A stretch of 64,000 nucleotides of DNA from Cladopsammia gracilis (lineage: Eukaryota; Cnidaria; Anthozoa; Scleractinia; Dendrophylliidae), in NCBI GenBank assembly GCA_022457155.1, contig JAJGOT010000002.1, positions 1,102,001 through 1,166,000 on the forward strand. The letters are read 5' to 3'. A model generated the notes under the pieces. It ran no database searches. It was not told the origin of the DNA and saw nothing but the letters and a program-made list of their open reading frames with translations. Positions 7,835 through 15,835 of the stretch are shown here, one piece after another. The position numbers and the translations under genes are program-made. Position 1 is the first letter of the stretch; each line of letters begins with the position of its first letter.

Positions 7835-8800
7835 TTATGATTTGAAATAGTTTTTGTAGATTTTCTCATGCTGGGAACGATTGATGACTCCCTCTTTCAG
7901 GAGAAGATTGAGAATGCCAACTCCAGTGTTTCTGGTGCCAACGTTTGTGTTCCCAGCAAGAATGGAGCCAACGATGACCTCAAGTTTCTGGAGAAGATTT
8001 GCGGGGTTAGAGAAAAAACGGACGGATCCACCTCGTCTCAGTCCCGAACCCGTCTTCATCTGTGTCACTTTTTGGTTAAAATGCTTTATGTATTCATTCA
8101 CAGCTTTGAATGCACGATTTATCTTTTGATGTTGCCAATTCTTTTGCTCTTCTGTTATTTCCCCTTTCTGCCATTTTTTGGTCCAAGCAGCTTTGTAACC
8201 TTTCAATTGATTTCTTCTGAAGTGTGCAATGGTCACAAGATGCTTGAGATATTTGATTTTCTTCACTGTTGGGGCATCTTCCTTGAAAACTTGCTCCGCA
8301 GTATCATAATTCGTGAGGTCCAAGCTATCCAATATCTGATTGGCTTCATCTCCTTTTTCCTCTTCCTCTTCATCACCCGGTTCCAAAGCATAATCAGGGG
8401 TTTCATCTTCATATTCAGGTGGATATTCCCCTACCTCTTGCACAACTTCTTCATATGTTGGAGGAGGGGGCCTGATTTGTTTCTTTGTTTGGGATGGAAC
8501 GGCCTCATCAAACAAACCTTCGACATCCATATCTTCAAATGGGTCGACTTCGGGGAGATAATCAATCTCTTCCAGTTTGGCTTTCTTCCTTCGTGCGGGT
8601 TGCGCCCGGGGAAGTGACCCCAAATTCGACTCAATCACCTCATCCAGTTTCGATGTGACTGGTTTGAACATTTTTTCAAGTCCGATTTGACTTGTCTCTT
8701 CACCCAACTTTTTCTGGGTGATAGCATTGTGAACAAAGTTGATTTTTTTGCCCAAAGCAGATTTGCTTTTGGCCATTTCTTGCCATTTCAATAAACTCAT
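7835..8800 (-). CDS. Copy 1 acidic virion protein with two PPxY motifs
   Basis: 321 residues from the ATG at 8800 (MSLLKWQEMAKSK), chosen because GATATAAA precedes it and copy 2 shares the start. The N-terminal third is basic. The middle is acidic and holds PPTY (residues 113-116) and PPEY (127-130). The C-terminus has a conserved block with FFSNPANLLQKLEVIVGSIL and GNTNVGTRNTGVG. PPxY motifs recruit Nedd4-type ubiquitin ligases in adenovirus protein VI and in budding viruses; that function here is inference. The family itself I know only as a Polinton-associated protein. The copy 2 gene is broken and its first motif reads PPTH. Confidence 0.6.
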   Translation of the reverse strand: MSLLKWQEMAKSKSALGKKINFVHNAITQKKLGEETSQIGLEKMFKPVTSKLDEVIESNLGSLPRAQPARRKKAKLEEIDYLPEVDPFEDMDVEGLFDEAVPSQTKKQIRPPPPTYEEVVQEVGEYPPEYEDETPDYALEPGDEEEEEKGDEANQILDSLDLTNYDTAEQVFKEDAPTVKKIKYLKHLVTIAHFRRNQLKGYKAAWTKKWQKGEITEEQKNWQHQKINRAFKAVNEYIKHFNQKVTQMKTGSGLRRGGSVRFFSNPANLLQKLEVIVGSILAGNTNVGTRNTGVGILNLLLKEGVINRSQHEKIYKNYFKS

Positions 8801-8866
8801 TTTATATCCCAGAAACACAAATTTGGGATGAAAAACAAGATGTAGAACATAATGTTCATCAATAAA

Positions 8867-9499
8867 ATGAAAATCCCAAATTATGATTGCCAGGACCCAA
8901 TCACAAATTTTCGACAGCTGCATCCTTTCATGCCGGATCGAACTTTCAGAATGTTGATCTGTGGCCCTTAAGGATTGGGGAAAACAAATGTTCTCCTGGA
9001 TATGATTTTCCGCCTGCTCTTCTACGATAAAATTTTCCTCTATGCAAAAAATCTTGACCAAGCCAAATATCAGCATCTACTGAAAACATTCCGCCCAATC
9101 AGCAAAGAAGCTGGGTATGACGTCGTGGAAGCATCCCCGGATGAAATCATCCCAGTTTCAGCATTGACAGGGGAGAATCAAAAACTGGTTGTTTTCGATG
9201 ATTTTGTTTCCGAAAAGAACCAAAAACCATTGATTGATTATTTCATTCAGGGTAGGCACAAGAATTGCTCTGTGATTTATCTTTCGCAAAGTTATTTCGG
9301 AACACCAAAAGATATCCGCCTGAATTGTTCGCATTTTTGCATCTTTGAATTCCCAAGCAACAAAGAAATTGCGGCGATCTGCAGGGAAAACAATGTCAGC
9401 AAAGAAGATTATCGGAAAGCAACGGCGCAGCCCTTCTCTTTCCTGTATGTGGATAAGCCGAGGAAATTCATTGCCAAAAACTTTGATGAAAGCATTTAA
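8867..9499 (+). pseudogene. Copy 1 A32/FtsK-type genome-packaging ATPase, stop in Walker A
   Basis: This protein would pump DNA into the capsid. The frame from the ATG at 8867 contains the P-loop region ICGP...GLGKT, but a TAA stop (8969-8971) falls inside the Walker A motif. The Walker B-like LVVFDDFV and the downstream LSQSYFGTPKDIR sensor-like region are intact. The gene is divergent from the PPxY gene and ends one base before the fibre ATG. Copy 2 has an equivalent gene broken near the same motif by a different mutation. Confidence 0.8.
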
Positions 9500-9500
9500 A

Positions 9501-11280
9501 ATGAGTTATTCAAATGGACTGCTTTCTGAAACAGCTCGCTTTGCGGGAGGAAAAGATGGATTGCGTTGGTTTCAAGCTGACGCCTTCAGGGGACTTCGAT
9601 CTTCAAAACAAAAAAATGACCAATGTCGCCGAAGGAACGGGGAATTCGGATGCAATTACGAAACACCAAGTTGACACGCTTGCAACGCAATTGCGGGCAG
9701 ATTCTCTCCAGGTTGATGGTTCCTCGCATATGACTGGGGATCTTGATCTCAGGGGACAAAAACTCATCAACCCCGGGGAAATAGAAATGAATCGCAAATT
9801 GATCGTCAATCTGGACACTGATGAAAACCAGGATTTGTCAGCGGTGAATATGGTCACTCTGAAAAAATTCCACCCTGATGCTCCGGCTCACACTCATGAA
9901 GTCACGAAGGACCTGGATTTGAAAGAACTTTTCAACGTGAAAAACTCAAAACAGCAGACGTATCATGATTTGGGAGCGCATTATAACAACCTGGTTTCTT
10001 ATAATGACGTCAAGAATATCTTCGTATCCCGCAAAGAGACGTTTCCAATGGAGACGGCTTTGGATATGGGAAATCACACCATTTTTAACGTGAAAGATCC
10101 CGAAGTTGCCGACCAAGGCGCAAATAAAAGATATGTGGATAGCGTAGCTCGGAAAAAGCTTTCGTTGGAAGGCGGAACAATGACTGGAAACCTGGATATG
10201 AATTCGCAACAAATCAACAATATTGCAACGCCAACTCTGAAGCATCAACCCACGTCAAAATCTTATGTGGATAATGCGATAGGAGGTGTGGTAGTCCACA
10301 CGATAGAATTAGAAGATAAGCTTAAAAAATACGTAAATGAATCGCATATCACGTCAACCTCCCATCCGAAAGATGCATTCCGCTATCTGATGGAAGATGT
10401 GGATGAATCCAGCTCTGAACATAATATGACAGTAACGGCGATCAGTGATTTTTCAAATTCGCCACATCTTTTCAACAAGAAGGCGTATGACTTGCAAATC
10501 ACAAAAGATCTTTTTAATGAATACTCTGGGAGACTTGGATTCAATATGTTCAAACTCCCAGACGGAGAATACACGATTTGCATTGAATTCTTCCCCGCGT
10601 CAATGGATGGCGTGAGCGTCGACGTTGTGAGCAGAAGTCTGAATATCAATCAACAATCAACAAAGAAGTTTTCGAATTATGCCAGATCCATCATCCATAT
10701 GCATAAATGGGAAATTACTCCACCAGAATACATTTTCCTGGATCTGAAGTGGCGGGGAACTGCCCAGTCAGCTGCAGAAGGACCCGCAAAGTTGATCATA
10801 TATGGCGTTGCTGGTTCTCAACCTGATGTTGAAAGCAGCGTTTATGATTCCCCGTTCGTTTTTGAGAGCGGAGCGATGGTCATGGAGACTGACTTGGATT
10901 TGAATGGACACAACTTGTCTGGGAGTAGAATTATGGAAACCGGCGTCTTTCCAAAAAATTATGATAGCAATAAAATTTTGTTTATTGGCAGCACCTCGAG
11001 GTTTCTTTTCTTCCCAATGAAAACAAAACTGGTGGAAGTGGGGTTATTTCATGCCTCAATAACGAATGTCCCAAAGATTGATCTGACTTTCTCCATGTCA
11101 GTGAATAACCGTAAATTTGAAAGAACCTGGACTGGAAACAGAAGCAGAAGCTTGAAATACAATATTAGAGGTGGAATTGAAATCCCAAGCATGACTAATT
11201 TTTCTTTTTCCCCTCAAGATGACCTGATAATCGGGTTGAATGAGGCAGTTTATCTTTCACTGGTTTTTGAAACAAGATAG
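9501..11280 (+). pseudogene. Copy 1 trimeric fibre/tail-fibre-like protein
   Basis: The expected start is the ATG at 9501 (MSYSNG), just after the ATPase stop; a small deletion near 9560 shifts the frame, and the long frame then runs to 11280. The shaft has phage-tail-fibre-like repeats of the type GGTMTGNLDMNSQQINNIA followed by YVD, and LDMGNHTIFNVKDP. A globular C-terminal region follows. Such repeats form triple-helical fibres in phages; attachment to a receptor from the penton is inferred. The C-terminal head differs strongly from copy 2 while the shaft is conserved, with a near-identical patch at 10041-10251. Confidence 0.7.
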
Positions 11281-11311
11281 GCATGATCGAAATATGATTT
11301 CTCCCTGAAAA

Positions 11312-11806
11312 ATGAAGCGAGCGAAGCGAAAACAAAGCATCTTTGCTTTCAATCACATCGACCCCGCAATTCAGGAAGAAGAACTGGAAGAGATCAAAAA
11401 ACTTTTTCGATTTTATCACAAAAGATTCTGGTGCCTGAAACGAGCGCATGGTCGATTCAAGAAAATGAATCTGTTCATGAATTTGACCTCTTCCGGTTTG
11501 GTTGCAATCGGGACGATTGCTGGGGCAGCAACTCTCAATCCAATCGTGTTGGGAGTGATTTCAGGGTTGGGGTTGGTCGTCAAAACCTTCAATGAAATGA
11601 AGAACCTGAAAAGCAAAATTGAGATGGCGAAGTTCGCGTTCACCACCTATGAAAAAACATTGAGTGATTTGCGCTTCGCTTTGCGGGGAGGAAATTTTGA
11701 TCGAAGTGAATTTTTGTTTTCAATGGAAGCGATTGATGGGATTGTGATTGATTTGGGGTTGGATTTGGAGCGGTTTGAGAAGGAATGGGACAGTCGATTT
11801 GAGTGA
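11312..11806 (+). CDS. Copy 1 small membrane-like protein
   Basis: A 164-residue protein beginning MKRAKRKQSIFAFNHIDP. A charged helical N-terminus with FYHKRFW is followed by a glycine-rich hydrophobic stretch (LVAIGTIAGAATLNPIVLG, residues about 60-85) that could cross or enter a membrane, then a helical segment with AKFAFTTYEKTL. I do not know a function. A counterpart in copy 2 is split by a large insertion (42384-44325). The first codons are made of the GCGAGCGAAGCG motif found repeatedly in copy 1, which seems to have replaced the usual N-terminus. Confidence 0.55.
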   Translation: MKRAKRKQSIFAFNHIDPAIQEEELEEIKKLFRFYHKRFWCLKRAHGRFKKMNLFMNLTSSGLVAIGTIAGAATLNPIVLGVISGLGLVVKTFNEMKNLKSKIEMAKFAFTTYEKTLSDLRFALRGGNFDRSEFLFSMEAIDGIVIDLGLDLERFEKEWDSRFE

Positions 11807-11875
11807 GCGAAGCGACCGAAGGGAGCTGTTGCGAGCCGGGGGTGAGCGTTTTTCATTTCTGGGAAATGAAAAAAA

Positions 11876-13135
11876 TTATTCTTCCTCCTCCTTCTCCACC
11901 TCCTTCTTCTTCTCCGCCTCCTCCCTCTTTTTCATCCGCAAGAAAAAGTCATCCTTCACTATTTTTACTCGCCAATACCATTCAATATCACAATTGTCAA
12001 CTTTCAGGGGAAAAACCCCAATGTGAGGGTTGCTTTCCCAGACTTCTCGCGGTGGAGCAATTGTGGGAAACCCAATCTCCAGGTCCCAATAGGTATTTGC
12101 TTCGCACACCAAGAATTTGAAACGCGGACCGACCGCCAAGATTTGCGTTGTCTCATCTTCTTCTTCCCCCCATCCTTTCACCCGATACCCCTCAGGAAGG
12201 AAGAGAGGATGATTCTCTAAAAAATCGAAATACAGATTATGCAGGTTATAACACTCCGGGACCACTTTCTTAAGATCTGGATGAAATGGATGCTGCGGGT
12301 TCGTAGGGTGGCACCAATAATGCGACTTCTCTTTCTCCTCCTCTTTCTCTTTCTCCTCCTCTTTCTCCTCTTCCTCAGGGGAGAGTTCATCCGCATTTTC
12401 CTCCGCCCAAGCTGCCATTTTTTGCTCATCTTCAATGACATGTTCTTCACGGTCAAAAGCCCGCGTTTCATTCATATAGTCCCCCATCCTGTCTTTCGCT
12501 TTTCCAAATCGGGTAGGTTGGGCTCTGGGGGAAACTTTGAGTTCCTCGATTTGTTCCGCAATCTCTTCCACTTTTTCCAGATCGTCCGCTGCTACTGCCG
12601 CCAAACACGCCTCATTCAACTTTGTAAGTTCTTGATCGTACCGTTTCTGGGGAGAGATTTTTTCCCCAGGAATCTCAAGTTTGAATTGCGTCCCATCGAA
12701 TTTTCTGGTGAATGAATCTCTTCCGCTTCGGAGAGCATTTGGAATTGTTTTAGGGTCAATCCCCAATTCTTGCGCTGCTGCAGCCATGGAAGAAAGTTCT
12801 TGAGGTCCACCAATCTCCGAAATAACGCGGATTGCAGGAAGAGGTCTGGGAGAAGCAGTGACGATAGAACCTTCAATCCGCCCAACCATCACTTCTTTTC
12901 CCGTGTTTGTTCGAACGAAGCCAGTTGCGGAATCTTTGAGAGCGCGCGTGACAGCAGAGCTGGGAACACCAAGCGCATCAGCCATCTGCTTTTGAGTTTC
13001 ATATTCTTTACCCTCTGCGGTGAATTCCATTCGACGCACGACCATGACTGGCTTTCCCTGAAACTTGAAATGATTTTTTCCTTTCTTGAGCTGTCTATTC
13101 AGATATTGTCTGGAGACGCCAAGTCTGTCAGCCAT
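11876..13135 (-). CDS. Copy 1 multi-HTH (NUMOD1-like) DNA-binding protein
   Basis: A 419-residue protein with three related N-terminal repeats, each a helix-turn-helix like ADRLGVSRQYLNRQLKKG, ADALGVPSSAVTRALKD and AQELGIDPKTIPNALRSG, followed by a short basic strand. This resembles the NUMOD1/IENR repeats that help homing endonucleases and phage proteins bind DNA. A long acidic Glu/Lys region and an unfamiliar C-terminal domain (with WCHPTNPQHPFHPDL) follow. No nuclease motif is visible. The frame continues upstream of 13135 through a TAA (13136-13138) to another ATG near 13194, so the first repeat may be truncated by a stop. Role unknown; regulation or replication are possible. Confidence 0.6.
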   Translation of the reverse strand: MADRLGVSRQYLNRQLKKGKNHFKFQGKPVMVVRRMEFTAEGKEYETQKQMADALGVPSSAVTRALKDSATGFVRTNTGKEVMVGRIEGSIVTASPRPLPAIRVISEIGGPQELSSMAAAAQELGIDPKTIPNALRSGRDSFTRKFDGTQFKLEIPGEKISPQKRYDQELTKLNEACLAAVAADDLEKVEEIAEQIEELKVSPRAQPTRFGKAKDRMGDYMNETRAFDREEHVIEDEQKMAAWAEENADELSPEEEEKEEEKEKEEEKEKSHYWCHPTNPQHPFHPDLKKVVPECYNLHNLYFDFLENHPLFLPEGYRVKGWGEEEDETTQILAVGPRFKFLVCEANTYWDLEIGFPTIAPPREVWESNPHIGVFPLKVDNCDIEWYWRVKIVKDDFFLRMKKREEAEKKKEVEKEEEE

Positions 13136-13199
13136 TTAAGCTTCAGATTTAGCTGGTTCTCCAACAATTCGACCATTTGAAACTAGCAACCACATTTTA

Positions 13200-14437
13200 G
13201 TGGGTGATAGAAAAAAAATTACTTTTTCGAGAAAAGAGATTTATGAAATCTGGGGAATTCTGGGAGAAAAATATTCCACGGCAAAATCCGCTGAAAAATT
13301 TGGTTGACAAAGAAATTTATTTGTACCCAAATCGAGGAAAGATGGCAATGGCGAGATTGACACTTTTTTGTCCACCTCCGAAAAATTCAGATTTTATTAT
13401 TTTTTTCTTGCAAACGCAATATCTCGAATGACGTATTGTCCCTATTGAGACATGGGGGTGCCTATTTTTCTGCTGGATCTGGCATAAAACTCGGGGACAA
13501 AATTTTGAAATATTTTTTGTCAACTCAGGAAAAAAATTCTGGGAAATATATTTTTTGAGTTCTGAAAAATGAGTTTGAAAATATTTTCCTGAATTTTTTT
13601 TTTCCTAAGTTGACAAAATCCAATCCATTGACAAATCTTCCGCTGAAATCTGGGGGAAAAATTCTGGGGAAAAAAATTCAGAATCCGAGTCAAAATCCGG
13701 ATTTTTCCCCAGATTTCAGTGGATTTCTTTCCCCAGACTTCGGTGGATTTTTTTCGCTAAATTCTGGTGGATTTTTTCGCCAGAATTTGGTGGATTTTTT
13801 CGCTAAATTCTGGTGGATTTTTTTCGCCAAAATTTGGCGGATTTTTTCCCCAGAATTTGGTGGATTTTTTTCGCCAGAATTTGGTGGATTTTTTCGCTAA
13901 ATTCTGGTGGATTTTTTCGCTAAGTTCTGGTGGATTTTTTTCGCTAAATTCTGGTGGATTTTTTTCGCTAAATCCTGGTGGATTTTTTTCGTCAGAATTT
14001 GGCGGAAAATTCGTCAACGGATGGATTTTGTCACCCCGAGATTTTTCAGGAAAATATATTTTTTTTTTGGAAGTCAAAAAATAATTTCACAGAATTTTTT
14101 TCCTGAGTTGACAAAAAAATATTTCCGAATTTTTTTGTCCCCGAGTTTTATGCCAAACCCTGCAGAAATAGGCCTACGGGTGTTCCAATACGGACAAAAT
14201 ACCATTTTGTCCCTGAGTTTTGTGCTAAACCCTACAGAAAATAGGCACTAGGGGTGTCCCAATATAGACAATACGTTCAAAAAAAAATAAAATCTGAATT
14301 TCTCGGAGGTGGACAAAAATTGTCACCCCCACCGGTGACAATTTTGTTTCCCTAGTTTTGGGCACAAATGAAAATCTGATTTCAACAAAAAGCGAATTTG
14401 AGCAGATTTTTCAGTGGGTGACAAATTTTTCGTCACC
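13200..14437. repeat. Long imperfect palindrome with a central minisatellite
   Basis: The left arm (about 13340-13700) and the right arm (about 14020-14437) are inverted relative to each other; for example AAAATTCAGATTTTATT at the left pairs with AATAAAATCTGAATTT at the right. Both hold the phrase around TTTTGTCCCCGAGTTTTATGCC in inverted form. The right arm is also inverted relative to 1405-1840. It fills the whole gap between two genes and has no convincing coding frame. It may be a fold-back transposon. Confidence 0.65.
13720..14005. repeat. Minisatellite of a TCTGGTGGATTTTTTCGC-type unit
   Basis: About ten degenerate tandem copies of a 26-29 bp unit resembling AATTCTGGTGGATTTTTTCGC, some written CGCCAGAATTTGG. 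Reading frames here translate to low-complexity repeats and are not genes. It occupies the loop of the 13.2-14.4 kb palindrome. Confidence 0.85.
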
Positions 14438-14438
14438 C

Positions 14439-15059
14439 TCAAACTTCATCCTCCTCATTCCTGTCTTCAAACTCATCGAATGCCGAGGCAGCCTGGACCA
14501 TTTCCTCCACCAAAACTTCGTCCACAATGCATGTGATCACTTTCACATTTCCGCAGAGAAGATGTTTGATGGAAAAGACAACTTGCCCGCGGAGAGGCAT
14601 GCCAATGAGTTCTTTCTGTTTCAGAATGGGTTTTTTCTTCCTATCATCGCATAACTCCCAAAATCGACAGGAGAAATCCGTTTTTGGGAGTTTGGAGGGA
14701 TAAATTTTGGCATAAATCTTTTCCTGCTCGGATTTGTCGGTTTTCACGAGAACAAAATCTCCCTCCTGAAATCGGGCAAAAGACGGGCTGATCTCTTTGA
14801 TTGCCTGCTTCTTTTTCATCGCAGCAGAGTTGAGATGTTTTTCCAGATCTTTGAAAAATTTAATGTTTTCTTCTGGAAGAGTGATTCCCAACGAGAAAGA
14901 ATTTCCTTCATGAGGAAAAATCTTGAATTTGGTTTGGAGTTTCACTTGGAGCCGTTTGTCATTGTGAAGGCATGGGAGGAGACAGAAAGAGATTTTGCCA
15001 GATTTTTTCACGGGGTTGTCGAGAGAGCAGTCGGGGATAGATATTTTCGCGGGATTCAT
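14439..15059 (-). CDS. Copy 1 unrecognised acidic-tailed protein (possible ssDNA-binding)
   Basis: 206 residues from the ATG at 15059 (MNPAKISIPDCSLDNPVKK). A beta-rich N-terminus (SGKISFCLLPCL, RLQVKLQTKFKIF, SFSLGITLPEEN) is followed by mixed helices and a strongly acidic tail (FDEFEDRNEEDEV). The beta pattern plus acidic tail recalls viral single-stranded-DNA-binding proteins, but I cannot place it in a family. A broken counterpart lies at the same place in copy 2 (44753-45510), between the membrane protein and the HTH gene near polB, so it may serve replication. The frame is open to 15104, but the ATG at 15059 is better supported by an A-rich leader. Confidence 0.45.
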   Translation of the reverse strand: MNPAKISIPDCSLDNPVKKSGKISFCLLPCLHNDKRLQVKLQTKFKIFPHEGNSFSLGITLPEENIKFFKDLEKHLNSAAMKKKQAIKEISPSFARFQEGDFVLVKTDKSEQEKIYAKIYPSKLPKTDFSCRFWELCDDRKKKPILKQKELIGMPLRGQVVFSIKHLLCGNVKVITCIVDEVLVEEMVQAASAFDEFEDRNEEDEV

Positions 15060-15085
15060 TTTCTTGGGTGAGATAAAAAAATGAA

Positions 15086-15271
15086 TCAAATCGCGAAAAT
15101 CCATTTTTCTATGAACTTGAGATCCTCTTCCGTTCGGGCTGGGAGAAAACCAGTTGCCATGTCAACCGCTTTTTGAAAGTTTCTTTCTGCGTCACACGCT
15201 TTTTCCCAAACGATTTCCTCTTGAATTTTTTCTGCCTCTTGCTGAGGAGTGGATTTGTTTTCACTTGACAT
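15086..15271 (-). CDS. Copy 1 small hypothetical protein
   Basis: A 61-residue acidic, helical frame beginning MSSENKSTPQQEAEKIQ. It lies between the HTH-array gene and the possible ssDNA-binding gene, in the same direction, with an AAA leader before its ATG. I do not recognise it, and it has no obvious counterpart in copy 2. It could be a real small gene or a chance frame. Confidence 0.3.
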   Translation of the reverse strand: MSSENKSTPQQEAEKIQEEIVWEKACDAERNFQKAVDMATGFLPARTEEDLKFIEKWIFAI

Positions 15272-15295
15272 TTTCTCTCCAATGGAGAAAAAAAT

Positions 15296-15792
15296 TCAAA
15301 CGTTTTCCATGAGGTCCACCAAGTCTTTGTGATTTGCCCAAACTGAAGTGTGATTTCTGGTTAGTTTTGGCCTTGATTTCTTTTTGTCTTTTTGAGTGAT
15401 TTTTTCATTCATTTGATTTTTCCTCAATATATCAATGAAGAAATCAAATTCAGGAGATTTCCATGTGATGAAATGAGTGATTTCCTCCGAATCAAGGAAA
15501 TGTTTTTTCTTCTTGAGGATTTGGTTGAGGAAAACTTGGCTTGAAATTCCAAACTTTTCTAGTTCATCATAATCAAAAATATCTTCTCCATCAACTTGGA
15601 GAAGGGGTTTATCTGTCATTTCTTCCTGAATGAAAAAAACTTTTCCATCTTTCCTTTTGAATTTTTTGTTTTTGTTTTTCTTTTGAGAACTCGCCAAATG
15701 TTGGAGATGGGGATGTTTGTTTCTTGACTGGCTTCCTTGAATGTGAAAAAAATCTGTTTTTCTTTTCCTTCTTCCTGAATCGAAAACTTCAT
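15296..15792 (-). pseudogene. Copy 1 second HTH-repeat protein, frameshifted
   Basis: Starts at the ATG at 15792 (MKFSIQEEGKEKQ). The first HTH-like repeat (FKEASQETNIPISNIWRVL) lies in one frame (15616-15792). A second repeat (YDELEKFGISSQVFLNQIL) lies in an overlapping frame (15296-15697), so a single-base shift near 15690 splits the gene. The repeats resemble NUMOD1-type modules, as in the 11876-13135 gene. It is divergent from polB with a 40-bp symmetrical intergenic region; the counterpart in copy 2 (45617-46206) has the same position. Function unknown. Confidence 0.5.
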
Positions 15793-15835
15793 TTTATTTG
15801 GGAAAATATTTTTTTTGGTTTTACCAAATAAAATG
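15790..15835. promoter_or_regulatory. Symmetrical divergent start region
   Basis: CATTTTATTTGG (15790-15801) and CCAAATAAAATG (15824-15835) are perfect inverted repeats of 12 bp. Each includes the start codon of one of two divergent genes: the HTH-repeat gene to the left and polB to the right. The AATAAAATG/TATAAAATG context recurs at most gene starts of copies 1 and 2. It may be a core promoter or initiator; this is inference. Confidence 0.5.

Noticed and set aside
7868..8617. Long plus-strand frame opposite the PPxY gene
   Set aside because: It is an antisense shadow; the minus-strand frame is conserved in copy 2 and fits the gene order.
9501..11280. Bacteriophage contamination suggested by the tail-fibre repeats
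   Set aside because: The gene sits inside an integrated Polinton-type element with eukaryotic transposons nested in related copies, and a homologue occurs in copy 2.
13720..14005. Regular repeats resembling a CRISPR array
   Set aside because: Units are contiguous degenerate minisatellite copies without unique spacers, and the context is eukaryotic.
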